64,000 bases of DNA from Volutella citrinella (lineage: Eukaryota; Ascomycota; Sordariomycetes; Hypocreales; Nectriaceae): contig JAWZSP010000011.1 in the NCBI GenBank assembly GCA_034401135.1, positions 186,001-250,000 of the forward strand. Direction: 5' to 3'. The notes under the pieces are model-generated. The model had not been told where the DNA came from, did not search any database, and saw nothing but the letters and a program-made list of their open reading frames with translations. Of the stretch, positions 38,229 through 49,460 are shown in pieces (position 1 is the stretch's first letter; each line of letters starts with the position of its first letter). A program made the position numbers and the translations under genes.

Positions 38229-39976
38229 ATGGACACGACGAAGAAGGACGTCGCCCATGTCGAGGAACCTGTTGATCATGCAGACCAACAGCTTGCCTCC
38301 CTCGCCAACCAGGAGGACCACGACACCGGAAAGCTCGCTGCATTCCGTAAACACCCATGGGCGTGCGCCTGGTGTTTCTACTCGGTTCTCGTGGTTCTTC
38401 TGTCGGCTTTCGAGAACCAGGCGTCAGGACTTATCCTGGGTATCCCCCAGTTCCGCAAGGACTTCGGCGTCCTTTACAAGGGCGAATATGTCATCTCGGC
38501 TGAGTGGCAGGGTGCCTTCAACTCTGCCCCAGTTGCCTCGTAAGTGAAACCGGCCGGGCTCGAAAAAAATTGCGATAGAAATGGCTGATAGTCCCCTCCA
38601 GTGCGGTGTTTGGTGCCATCGCTGGGGGTTTCATCGCCGACCGTTTTGGTCGCCGGCCTGTGTTCATTATCGCCTTAGTTATCGCCTTCGGCTCTATCAC
38701 CTTGGAGGTGCTCGCGACGACGCCTGCTATGTTTTTCGGCGGCAAGTTCCTTAACGGATTCTCCGTTGGTACTCTGCAGTCCGTCACAATCAGTTATATC
38801 GGAGAGGTAAGATAACCAGTCTTCTGCATTTTCCCCTAGCCTGTGGCAGCCAAGGAACAGCATGATCTGACAGGCCCGGCTGCACAGATTGTCCCACTCG
38901 CCCTTCGAGGCCTCTTTACCTGTCTCTGTGCCCTGTCTTACACGGTTGGCGCTCTCATCGCTGCGCTCATCGTAAACGACACTGGAACCCTACCTAACCG
39001 CTGGGCGTACCGAACCGTCTTCGCGGCGCAATACGCCTTTGCCGGCACCGCCGCGGCTTTCGTCTTCTTCCTCCCCGAATCTCCATGGTGGCTTGCAGGC
39101 AAGGATAATGACGAGCGAGCCCTGCGACAGCTACACAAGCTCGGGTACAAGGGCACGGAAGGCCAGAAGAGGCTCGCTGTCATCAAGCAGACCCTAGCGG
39201 AAATCGCCGCCGAGACTAGCGGCGTCACGTACGCAGAGTGCTTCCGCAAATCGAACCTTCGCCGCACGATTATCTCTATCGCGCCTCTCAGCATTCAGTG
39301 CTTCAGCGGAATTATGTTTATCTCCCAGTACTCGACCTACTATATGCAGCGTGCCGGGTATACCACCGCCATGAGCTTCAAGCTGCAGATCGTCAGGCAA
39401 GTCATGTCGACCCTCGGCAATGTGACATCTTGGTACATGATTGATCGTGTCGGCCGCCGTAACCTTGCGTTCTGGGGTCTTATGTCGGTTACGGTTATTC
39501 TCTTTGTCACAGGTGGACTCGCGGTGAAGGCTGACGCCTCCCACGATAAAAGCGTGACCACGGGCGTTGTCTCTTTTATCCTGATCTACTGCTTCTTCTA
39601 CAACGCGACGATTGGTGCCACGGCGTATACGATCCTGGCTGAAGTCTCGACATCTCGCCTACGAACCAAGAGCGTTGCTATTGGTAAGTCCGCGCAGAAC
39701 TTACTCAACATGGTCTTCAATATTGTCCTGCCCTACCTCTTCAACCCCGATAAGGCGAACCTGGGAGCCAAGATCTCCCTTATTTTTGGTGGGCTTGCCA
39801 CCTTGTCCTTGGTGTACCTGTGGTTCTACCAGCCGGAGACCGCTGGTCGGACGTATGAGGAGCTGGATGAGATGTTCGTTAAGGGAGTGCCGGCTAGGCG
39901 ATTCAAAGCGTACCAGCCCGAGGCGAAGCTCCGCGGCGAGGCCGTTAAGGCCGCTATGGCTGAGAAGATGCAGTGA
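38229..39976 (+). CDS. MFS sugar transporter, alpha-glucoside permease type
   Basis: Three exons, 38229-38539, 38602-38806 and 38888-39976, are in phase and give 534 residues. Introns are 62 bp (GTAAGT to CCAG) and 81 bp (GTAAGA, CTGAC branch, CACAG). Landmarks of the sugar porter family are ADRFGRRPV (loop 2-3), PESPWWLAGK at the end of helix 6, DRVGRRN (loop 8-9), and PETAGRTYEELDEMF after helix 12. About twelve hydrophobic helices are visible, with a long N-terminal cytosolic tail. The proton-driven import of di- or monosaccharides across the plasma membrane is known for the family; the maltose/alpha-glucoside subtype is suggested by the tail and PESPWWL form and is less certain. No lesion is seen. 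Confidence 0.9.
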
Positions 39977-40403
39977 GTTAGTGAAGGTTGCAGACTCGGA
40001 GCTTGTATCAGTCTTGGGCAGTATATTACAACGAGGGGGTAGGCAATCGAGCCTGATCCAGTAGGCATTGCCATCACAAGATACCCCTCGTTCGAATATA
40101 AGACTTTGTTTACCTTTCGACTTAAGAGTTATAGTGTGTTTTAACGCACTGAGCAGTTACTTGTATATAGTACTTATCTGTATCTACGCCTTGATCTATG
40201 TATCCTTGAGCATCCTTATTAGAGACTGATTCTCAGTAAACTAGTCTTCAAGTTAAGCTCCTGAAAGATCTATCTCCGTGTTAATGTCTCTAAACGCTGT
40301 ATTCTATCGAATCAACAAAGTGCCGCTGAGCCGGACCATGGAAGGGGCACGGAGGCCAAAAGACTAATGCGTCATTGCGGTGGGCTGCGCCATTTTCCAC
40401 CAA

Positions 40404-40480
40404 GTCACCCTCGGGTCACCGTGGTCACCTCCGAGGTCACCCTGATCACCCGGCCTGACACCCACCGGGGTGATATAAAG
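40404..40480 (+). promoter_or_regulatory. phased GTCACC repeats followed by a TATA box
   Basis: GTCACC occurs at 40404, 40415, 40424 and 40436, with ATCACC at 40445, spaced 9-12 bp so that they face one side of the helix. TATAAAG lies at 40474-40480. This looks like a promoter reading rightward, but no convincing gene follows; the first ATG (40558-40560) opens a frame of only a few codons. Confidence 0.4.
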
Positions 40481-41173
40481 CGGCGGCAAGGGGTGAGCGT
40501 TGGGAGGGCTTTTTATACAACTTTGTCGTGTTGTGTTACCCCCAGCTCCAAATCTTCATGGCCGTCTTAGTGTCGTAGTAGTTCCATCGTAAGGAGAGAG
40601 GATCACCTAAACATACATAGGGAGCGTTTCTAATAGAGTATTAGGTAACGGCGGGAAGACGAACCTTGAGGCCACTAGGAGACCAAACGGCTGATGTGGG
40701 CAGATCAGAGTCTGGTCAATATAGTACAGTGTGCCACGGCTGCTAGCGGCAAAGCTCCCACGAAGGGTCACGAAGGATGGCCAATGCGGGCACCGTATTT
40801 AATACGCTGGATATCCTCTATCGCGGCCACCCAGTCCTGGCTAGGTCGTTGACGACCCAGTATACTCATCCGCCGACGTCTGCCGCTGTACGCCGCATCT
40901 TGCTGACGCTGCATACGCCTCAGAATTTAACCAATCCATTGCTGCCTTCGCAGGCCGGGCGTTGGGTCCCAGACATCCACGCCGGATTGTCGCCCGCCCG
41001 ACCGAATAGGGGCACGTCGTTAAGGTCTTCTCGGAGCGGCAAGCGCAACTCCCGCTCACCCGGAGGGATTTCCATGTTTGGAAGGCTTGTGTCATCTTCT
41101 GATTTCTTTTTGTTTGATCCGTCTTGTTTTTGGATACTTCATGAATCCAATGGAGCACCATGTGTGCCCTTAC
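40481..41173. other. no supported gene
   Basis: Frames on both strands overlap and lack domains. The stretch ends against the kinase remnant at 41174. Confidence 0.45.
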
Positions 41174-41666
41174 CTGCCTTTCCACACGGGTATGCTACAG
41201 TTCGCTCTTGTACAAGACTTTCAGTGCGCAGATGAAATGGTGCTCACGCTTGCGCGCTAGGTAAACGCGGCCGAACTTGGTCTTGCCAAGTGGCTTGCCG
41301 ATCTCGAACATGCCTAAGTGGAACGTCTTTAAGGCAGCTTAGTTAACAAGAGCCGCCGGTTTATACCCTGGCCCAGCGTTTCGTTCGATTCCTCCGTGCC
41401 AGGAGGAGCTTTCGAAGCCGGCAACGCAGAGGACACTGTTTGGCGAGGAAATAATATCGACGCGTTTTGCAACTGTCCCTGGAAGGCAGTTTTCAGAAGG
41501 TTCTGTTGGCTCGAGTTGTATAAGAGCGGTGTCGTGGTAGGTCCGGCGGATTACCGTTGCCGAGATGGTTTGAAGAAATGTCAATTACCTTCGACTTATA
41601 GGCCTCCCAACTCTCGCCGTCAGCCGACAAGCGCTCCAACTGAGCCCCGAGAGCGCGAGTTGCCAT
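41174..41666 (-). pseudogene. 5' fragment of an Aurora-type protein kinase gene
   Basis: The minus strand at 41589-41666 encodes an N-terminal exon (MATRALGAQLERLSADGESW then EAYKSK) with a GTAATT donor. At 41174-41335 follow [26 protein letters not shown] and [12 protein letters not shown], the start of the kinase domain (glycine loop and the Lys of ALKVL) of the fungal Ark1/Ipl1 Aurora kinases. The frame then meets TAG at 41195-41197, and a GTAAG donor follows at the expected intron site after VERQ. The rest of the kinase domain is not found downstream, so about 80% of the domain is missing. The DNA between the two exons contains stops and its splicing is unclear. Aurora kinase is essential, so an intact copy must lie elsewhere and this is a partial duplicate. 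Confidence 0.75.
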
Positions 41667-42889
41667 TGTTGTTGCAGGTTCTCTTTGAAGAGGGGGAGAA
41701 ATGATGGCTAATTTACAGTTTAATGATGTCGAAGTCCCCTGATGACAGGGAGCAGGACGGCAGGAAACAACCTGTCCGGAAGCTGCGCAGTCGTAAACCG
41801 ACGATCATCATGCAGCGCATCAGGGGCCAAGGTCCCCGCACGGCAGGGCGCTGAATGGCAGGAAGCTGCAATGTCGCAAACTGGCCATCATGATGTCGCC
41901 TATCTAGGCAGACGAAACGAATCAGGGCAGAACCGACAGCTCGGCCCCGCGGCTTTCCCGAGCCGGTTTTGTCCACAGACACTTTCGTCTCAGCCCATAC
42001 CCATACTACAAACCGTATTTATTGAGATGTATCGGTCCATACTGCCTATCTCCTGGCCGTATTTATATATTTGACATTTGTATATACCATCCTCATACAT
42101 ACATATCTATCTTGGTGTATTTATCTATTCTATACTTGTCTAGACTCCCCGCCGGTGTGTCTACCTTGTGTGTGCCTCCTGTTGAAGGAGATTTGCTTGC
42201 TCTATGTACATGAACTCTTTTCGTGCTCTCCCCGTAGACTCCTGCTTCATGGCTTTGTGTTATGCTCCGTCGGTGCCTCATGCAAAGCACCATGTGTGGT
42301 TCCGCATACCTACAGCCTCGGTTTCGCTTGTTTTGTCTGTCGGCTTCCCCCCGGACGTGCTTGCTCCATGAATGTGTCGGTGTGTTGTTGGTAACTGCAG
42401 CTGGGTTCCTATGTGGTTGTGTCTTTGCTTTCTTGTCGACCAGCGTCTCCATTCGCGACATTGGCCCAGGCTCATCTGCACCGATCGTAGCATGCCGGGT
42501 GTCTGGTGCCCGCTTCGCGCGGGAGACGACGCCGTTCCGTCGGGCGACGCGTCGTCGTGGGACCTTGCAAACTTCGTCGGGGACGATAGGTGCCAGGTCA
42601 CCCGTCCGTGCCGTAGCACCTCCATCCACCCCCGTGAGTCATTCCCCCCGAATGGACCCCCGCAAACCCCCGCAAACAGGCCAAGTTTTGGTCACGGAGC
42701 CGTGGATTGCCCGCTAGACGCCTCCAGGGCCATGACTAGCGCCAATCCATCACCCCAGACCCCGCATGACATCGGCTACGTGCCGCGGCAAGGAATGCAC
42801 CCAACTATATATCTCGGCTCGAGGTCGCACTTCGGCTCGAATAAAGCGTCGACGACAGCTCCTCGTCATCTCCCCAGCAGCGTCCTGGC
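41667..42889. other. intergenic, promoter region of the regulator at 42890
   Basis: Several overlapping open frames exist but none has a domain or splice support. Pyrimidine-rich and 'catacatacatatc' low-complexity sequence lies at 42080-42140. A partial local repeat (ggcaggaa..ctg) occurs at about 41757-41870. Confidence 0.45.
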
Positions 42890-45068
42890 ATGGCTATGGG
42901 TCCGCGATCACAGCAGCAACGGTCTCCATCGCGGAGCCCAACCCCGGCCGCAAGGCAGCGCCGCAAAGAGCGCGTCACCACAGGATGGTGAGCCCTGGCC
43001 CCTCCCCCATTCCCCAGGTTCCCCGTGGTTTGCGCTTCTCCTCCAGGATGTGGCCATGTGCATGGAGTGCTCATGAAATGTATGGATGAGATAGGGTGCG
43101 CACCGAGCTGACCACATCTGCAACAAATAGCCTCACATGCCGCCAGAGGCACGTTAAATGCGACGAGCGCAAGCCGTCATGCATCAATTGTGGCAAGAAA
43201 AACAGAATCTGTCACTACAATGAGACTTCAGGACCGGCACACAGCCAAATGCCGACTCCGAGCGGCATTAGGACCCCGGCTCCTTCGACCGCTCAATCCA
43301 TAACGCATTCCACCAGGCAAGGTGTCTCGTCATCTTCCAGTAGGCCGCTTCTCCCCACACCTGCTGGAGACTCACATGCGTCTATTTCGCGCCATAATGA
43401 CTCCACATCATCCCAGTCCGGGCTCTACGGCTTGGATCCGGCCTTAAGCCATGCCCGGGGCAACGCCGAGCACAACGCCGCCGCGTCACCTGCTCAACAG
43501 CCGCAGGATGACCTGGTTAGCCTCTCCCCGTTCTCGGCAACCATAGACACCATCTTGCTGAGTGCCGAGTTTCTCCAGAGCGGTCTCGACATTCTACCGC
43601 TTGAGCCATCGGAGCCGCTCGACCAGACCAATGCTACCGATACTGACGCTACCACCACTGCTGCGGCTGCTCGAGGACCCATCTACGAGGTTCAGCCTAC
43701 TACTAACCATCTCCATGTGCCCTATCAGCTAGAGCTCTCGGCAACGGAAATCCCGATATTCCGCAACTACGTCGAGAACGTGTCCCGTTGGGTAAGTCAC
43801 CCCGGGCCTACGCAACCCAGTCAAGGATTCTGGACCCGCTCTGACTCTCTGACTCGTTGAACCAGGTTGATTCCTTCTCCCATGATCAGCCGTTCCATCG
43901 CCAGGTACCGACGTTGGCGCTACGATGTCCACCGCTCTTGCACTCATGCCTGGCGCTCGGGGCCAAGCAGATGAATCTCATTGGGATGAATGTGACCTTT
44001 GGTATTCAGGAGAGTGAGGCAGTAAGATATTACCGTCTCGCCCTTAATGCCATCCGCTCGCTGTTACTCGATCCAGAGTCAGCCCAGCAGGATGAAGTGT
44101 TGGCCGCTTGCATCATCCTTTCCACGTAGGTTGAATCCAAAGGCTACTTCGAAAGTGCCAGTCCTGACTCTTGCTAGGTACGAGATTATCGATGTGGTTG
44201 GGGATCATCTCGGCTCTCACCTGAGGGGAGTAGCATCCCTGCTCCAGGCCCGGCAGCTCTATGGAGACGGTGTGGGAATCCGCGGGGCATGCTACTGGAC
44301 TTGGTATCGGCACGAGATCTGGGCGGCACTGCGGACGGGGCGTCGTTTGTCGCTTGACGAGGACTACTGGCAGCCTCCGCCGCTCAACTCATTTGACCAT
44401 CTCAAGCCCGAAGAGATAGCCAACCGCGCCTTGTATCTGTTCGGCCAGTGCATCAATTTCTGCAACGATGAGGCTCACGATATCTGCCAATCGGAAGAAT
44501 GGCTCGCGGCGCGGGAGGACAGGGCCTCTAGATTGATTGCAGCTCTAGATGATTGGAAGTCCAAACTTCCAGTGTGCATGTCTGGATACACACAGGAGGC
44601 ACCAGCGACGAATAGTATGGGGCTCGATGTCTTCGGGTCTATGTGGTTCCTATATCCCCAGGCTGGTACGTAACATCCCTCCCCAGTCTATTGAATCCAT
44701 CTAATTTCCCGCCAGCCATCGCCCACGAGGTACACAACGCCAGTAGGATCATCCTGGCCCTCCGACAGACCCACCCGGTGCCAGTACCAACAATGGCACG
44801 CGGGCTAGTCAACAGCACTGTCCTAGCACTACGCCGGCGCATTGAATCGTACCGGTTGCAGATATTTTTGACAGCTAACTCGAATATCCCTGACGCTTGG
44901 AGTCTGGTGTCCACGCAGTGCTTGTACATTGCGGGGCTCGTCACTGAGGGCGCTCTCGAGCGGCAGCGGACAGCGGAGCTGATGGAGCAGTGCCAGCTTC
45001 GAACCGGCAGGAAAACAGGCTTCTTGGCTGACGACCTCAGAAAACTCTGGGCGAATGACGTTGGGTAA
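42890..45068 (+). CDS. Zn2Cys6 transcription factor
   Basis: Five exons fit by phase: 42890-42987, 43131-43791, 43866-44125, 44178-44665 and 44716-45068, giving 619 residues. Exon 1 ends GGATG and exon 2 starts with C, so the first Cys codon of the zinc cluster is split by the intron. The joined motif is C-LT-C-RQRHVK-C-DERKPS-C-IN-C-GKKNRI-C, a perfect Zn2Cys6 cluster preceded by a basic arm (ARQRRKER). Without exon 1 the cluster would lack its first Cys. A Ser/Thr/Pro-rich linker follows, and then a helical fungal-specific regulatory domain (ALRCPPLLHSCLALGAKQM, then ALERQRTAELMEQCQL). The start is the first ATG after an in-frame stop; a second ATG lies two codons on. It converges with the dehydrogenase gene, with 116 bp between the stops, and could control it; this is not shown. 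Confidence 0.88.
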
Positions 45069-45184
45069 AGGAACGAGAATGACGATAGCTTTTGTAATTG
45101 CATCTTGACACTACTATGAAAACTGAATATGGTCTTTTAAACATGTGTCCAGATATTTCTTCTACAGCTAATATTGATAGCGGA

Positions 45185-47213
45185 TTATGCCCAAAATGAG
45201 ACAATGCTTGCCTCTATCGAGTTCTTCTGGGAGCTACGGCGGTTAAGTGCCTTGAATATGTGGTGTGCGGCATCCAACATACGAGCAGGATATTTTAACC
45301 CCGTAGCCTCGGCCTTGAGCACTTTCTGTGGAAGGATGTTAGTGTGTGGGCAGCCATAAGGGGAGCTTTGAACACAAAAGGTAGCAGGTAGCACTTACGA
45401 AGTCGTCAATGGCAGTAGCCAGTTGCCTCAATTCCATATTGTTGGAGATGGTGAATTCCCCCCGTAGCATATGCGGAAACTCGGTATTGAATTGTGAGCT
45501 GGATCCAGCCGCACCCGAGATAAGGTCGTACACGAGCTGTGGCGAGACGTCTTTTGCGATGGCAAGATTGTAGCATTCTGCTGCCGCGGCAATGTGGATC
45601 AAAGAGGCCATGCGAATAGCAAGATACATAGAAAACGCTGACCCAAAGGATCCGGATACAGGAGTTGCAGTTACTTGTGGTGGTAGAGCAGCTCTGACCG
45701 CGAGAGAGATGTGAGAATCCTGAGCGCTGAAGAGAACCTAGAGATTGTTGAGTAAAGTGCCGAGGTTGGGCTACGAGTCTTATATGCTTACCTGATGTCC
45801 CGCTCTCTCAGCTGCATAGACAACGTGGTAGTCTAGGAATTGTAGCTGAGGATATCTATGGCTCAACACCTCAAAATAGTCTTTTTGCTTGGCTGATAAA
45901 CCGATAATAGCTCCCGCAGGAAGGGATTTTAGTACGTCATGAGAGCTAAGGGGATCTCGCTGCGAAACAGAGAACTTCTTATCCTTCTTATCTGGTTGCG
46001 AGGACTGGGAGAGCAACTGAGCCACTTGCAAGTCATCGGCGAAGAAAACAATCTGAGGACTTGAGTGTTGGGCATCTGTCTCATTCGGAGGGGTGGAAAG
46101 GGCTGTTGATGTTTCTGGCTCTTGTACACTCTTGCCAGTTACATCTTCGTAGATGCAAACAACGCTGGCATCATCGTCACGGCCATGGCCACGAGCTGCT
46201 CGCTCGACATATGCCTGGAGAGCTACAGCTGCGATTGGAGCTGGGAATGACAGATCATCCGCAGCGTCATTCACGATACCCTACGCGCCATTAGCAGAAG
46301 AACGCGCCTGATTGTATGTTGATACACACCAAATCCTTCGTGAAGATGTCAATAGCAGACTTCGGAGACCACTCAGCATTCAGCATTGAGGTTCCGCGAT
46401 CACCCATGATCCAACTTGAGGCCTCGCTCGCCATGAGGGTCCTACATGCCTCACGCGATGACAGACCAAGCGCCTTTGCGAAAGCAATCGTCTCTGCTGC
46501 CACAACGATATGCACACCGGCTAGGTGCTGATTTAGCCTGCATGGGTGTCAGTTTTGTGATGTTTACAATGAGGCGCATCTCACTCACATCTTTACAGTG
46601 TTGGCTGCACCCAATTCTCCACATGTAAAGAGGCGTCCTGGGGCACTGATGACATCCAGTTGAGGTCGGATCTCATCAATGTCGGCCCTGTCACCACTCA
46701 ACATGATCTACTCGGAAGAGGTGAATTATTAGCGAAGCGCTCATGTCGAATATTGTTTTGGCGGATTATAAAACCCACCGTGAGTTTTCCAGCCGTGGCA
46801 CCCACAACACCGCCAGACACCGGGCAATCAACGAGACGAATATCGCCACGTCCCTCAGCGGTCATTCGAGCCTTCAGACCAACGACATAATCCGGAGGCA
46901 AGGTACTGAAAAGCGCCAAGATGGCTCCTTTGGGAAGGGATTGGCAGAGCCCCTCAGGACTGAAGACGACGGAATCGACCTGCTGCGGTGTCGCGACCAT
47001 CACGAAGAACACGGCCTGGCCGTCGCTGGCGCCCCTGACCGTCGTGGCGCTCACGCCGCCGAGCTCAGCGAAGTTGGTGAGAGCGATGGGGTTGACATCA
47101 AAACCAGTAACCGAAAAGCCGGCCTTCAGCAGGTTGGATGCCATACCAAAGCCCATGGCGCCCAAGCCGGCGAACCCCAGGCGCTTTTCTGGGGCGATGC
47201 TGGAAGTAGACAT
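45185..47213 (-). CDS. two-domain hydroxyisobutyrate dehydrogenase-like protein
   Basis: Six exons fit by phase: 46779-47213, 46589-46707, 46330-46537, 45792-46280, 45399-45737 and 45185-45325, giving 576 residues. The start is the second ATG of the open frame, just before the nucleotide-binding motif GFAGLGAMGFGMASNLLKAG. VDCPVSGGVVGATAGKLT is the substrate-binding motif, and NTVKMLNQHL carries the catalytic Lys of the beta-hydroxyacid dehydrogenase family. The family oxidises 3-hydroxyacids (3-hydroxyisobutyrate, tartronate semialdehyde, threonate) with NAD(P). The second half repeats the helical C-terminal domain (ATPVSGSFGSAFSMYLAIRM, then AAAAECYNLAIAKDVSPQ) but has no GxGxxG and lacks the Lys, so it is probably structural. 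The length is about twice that of a single-domain enzyme. The substrate is unknown. Confidence 0.88.
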
Positions 47214-47871
47214 GGTTAGATCGCCAGATCTAGTGTTGTACAAATCCGTGGCGGAATATTGAGGGACACAGCAACAGAATTATACGGATGAAGGGCAATG
47301 GTAGCTGCAAATAACAGTGGATCGTGGCTGGTCCCGCTGTATCTGGCCGTCGCCTCAATATAAATCTGGGCGTTCAAGACTGTGTGTTCTCGTCCAACAC
47401 CTAGCAGGGTTTGGGCCTTGGCGGGTAAGCCGGGGACAAGCTTGCACCCTGGCCAGGTCTTGTGGGATACATGACTATCCTATGCATAATGGTGTCTACG
47501 ATCAGCGCTGCTTAACGAGGTCAGGTGTGATATGCTCGGCGAAAAGTAGGCATCGTGGCCCCGCACATGCAAATGTGGGGGCAGATGTGTCGGCGAGGTT
47601 TGCCTGACTCGCTACGTACTTCGGCGAAGACCTCGCTAACGATTTCGATTGGCTGAGGGCCTCGCGCCCTCATCATCAGAAGGAGGGGAACATTACTCGT
47701 ATCGAATTGATGGCTGCTTAAGTTGAACACTGTTTCCAGCCTGCCTGATAAACCGTTAATACAGCCATTCGCCTCGGTTCAAGAGCACAGGACTGGGATC
47801 GCACACACTGGCACACAAGAGTGACATACACGCAAGGCTACACTGCAAGAGCTTACACACAGCCACCCAAG
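47214..47871. promoter_or_regulatory. bidirectional promoter between dehydrogenase and aldo-keto reductase
   Basis: The two divergent genes share 658 bp. The same-strand motif TCGGCGA occurs three times (47536, 47590, 47621). An imperfect inverted repeat CCCCgCACAT-gcaa-ATGTG-GGGG lies at 47559-47580 between the first two. CGG triplets are the usual half-sites of Zn2Cys6 regulators, one of which is encoded next door at 42890. Confidence 0.5.
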
Positions 47872-48918
47872 ATGTCCCCCCAGAACCGCCTCATCCTGGG
47901 TCTCATGACCATTGGCCCCGACCCGGCCCAGGGCTCCCGCATTACATCTATGGATGAGTTCAAGAAGTGCCTCGACTACCTCACTTCTAAGGGCTACAAC
48001 GAGCTCGACACTGCTGCCATTTATGTTAACGGCCAGCAGGAGCCATGGACCCGCGATGCTGGCTTCGCTGAGCGTGGCTTTACTATTGCCTCTAAAATTA
48101 TGCCCAAGCAGCCTGGTGACCACTCGCGCGAGAAACTACCTAAGGCCTGGGATTTGAGTCTTAAGAAGCTTGGTATTAAGGGCACTGATATTTTCTACCT
48201 TCATGCTCCTGACCACGCCACTCCTTATGAGGAGACTCTTACTGTGGTGGACGAAATGCACCGCGCTGGCAAGTTCAAGCAACTTGGTCTAAGTAACTTC
48301 TCTGCCTGGGAAGTTGCTGAGATTGTTGGTATTTGTGAGCGCAAGGGCTATGTGAAGCCTACTATTTACCAGGGAATGTATAATGCTATTAGTAAGTCGC
48401 TACCTATTATCTAGACTATTGGCCTTATAGTATTAGCGCTAATAACTAATCACTCAGCCCGCGGACTGGATGAGGAGCTTATTCCTTGTTTACGCAAGTT
48501 CGGTATCGCTCTTGTTATCTATAACCCACTAGCTGCTGGTCTCTTCTCTGGTAAATACACCAGCTTAGAGCAGCCTGCAGAGGGCCGATTCAGTAAGACC
48601 AACAACCTTGGCAAGTTGTACCTAGAGCGGTACTTTAGGCCTACTACTATGGAGGCGCTGTCAATTGTTGAGCCTGTGGCTAAGAAGCATGGTATTCCTC
48701 TGATCGAGGTTGGTCTGCGATGGTGCATCCACCACAGCAAGTTGCAGACTCCCACCAAGGGCGGCAAGGACGGCCTCATCATCGGAATTAGCTCTTACAG
48801 TCAGTTGGAGCAGAATGTGGAGGCGTGTGAGAAGGGTCCTCTCCCTGATGATATAGTGGAGGCTCTAGATAAGGCTTGGGGCTGCACGAAGGGCGACGTA
48901 CCGCGATACTGGCGATAA
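47872..48918 (+). CDS. aldo-keto reductase, AKR7 (aflatoxin-aldehyde reductase) type
   Basis: Two exons, 47872-48391 and 48458-48918, flank a 66-bp intron and give 326 residues, the normal family length. The ATG lies in 'caagATGt'. All four catalytic positions are visible: LDTAAIYVNG (Asp and Tyr), FTIASKIMP (Lys) and FYLHAPD (His). Further family marks are KQLGLSNFSAWEVAEI, YNPLAAGLFSGKY and IGISSYSQLEQN (NADPH-binding end). Family members reduce aldehydes and ketones with NADPH in the cytosol. Third codon positions use T often (CTT, ATT, ACT, GCT), unlike the C-rich genes nearby. It may act with the divergent dehydrogenase on a sugar-acid or hydroxyacid intermediate, which is inference. Confidence 0.9.
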
Positions 48919-49142
48919 CTGTCATATCATCCTAAATCCTAACAATACAAGAATTTTATAGACTCTCCTGCTAGAGTTCCACGTCCCCAACGGCAGGCAG
49001 GTAGAGAGTTCCATTGGCGCAAGCAAGTCTTTAGTTTATTTGCGCAGAACACGGCATATCCAGCGACCGATTCTTGCCAAAAATTTAGTTTCTGCTGGCA
49101 GTAATAAACCTAACGAATCATTGCATGAACCTCAGATCTGGC

Positions 49143-49460
49143 TTAGCTCTGCTGTAGCTCAGCTTTGGCTTGTCGTGTCATGGTGGATGGCGCCTCGTGG
49201 TTGTGTTGGGGCGTCTCAACTGGAGGTTCAGGCCAGGCGAGGTTGTAGGACACTGCACTAGAGTCGGATGGGAGAGGGTGAGGTAGTGCGATGTTGGCAT
49301 TGCTATCTCTAGGATCAGGGGTCCGCTCTTCTTGAGCTTTCGCACTCTTCTCAGCCGCCCAGCGGGAGACATCGCAGAATTGCAAACGGGCGGCTTTGCA
49401 GCAGCAGGGCCCGCCATTCAACTTGCAGCGATTGCAGACAGTCTTGGCCTCGTCACACCG
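49143..49460 (-). pseudogene. fragment of a zinc-cluster-like gene
   Basis: The minus frame begins right after a TAA at 49461-49463 with RCDEAKTVCNRCKLNGGPCC, which resembles the second half of a Zn2Cys6 cluster (RCDE..xxC-xRC-xxxGGPC). It runs on through Pro/Ser/His-rich sequence to a stop at 49143. The first two Cys of a cluster and a start codon are missing. It is either a decayed regulator or the last exon of a gene whose 5' end was not found. Confidence 0.35.

Noticed and set aside
42093..42717. Overlapping frames of 115-178 codons on both strands
   Set aside because: They overlap one another, have Arg/Ser/Cys-biased composition and no domain or splice logic.
43096..43860. Taking the regulator to start in exon 2
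   Set aside because: That start lies in the intron and gives a zinc cluster lacking its first Cys; the spliced exon 1 restores it.
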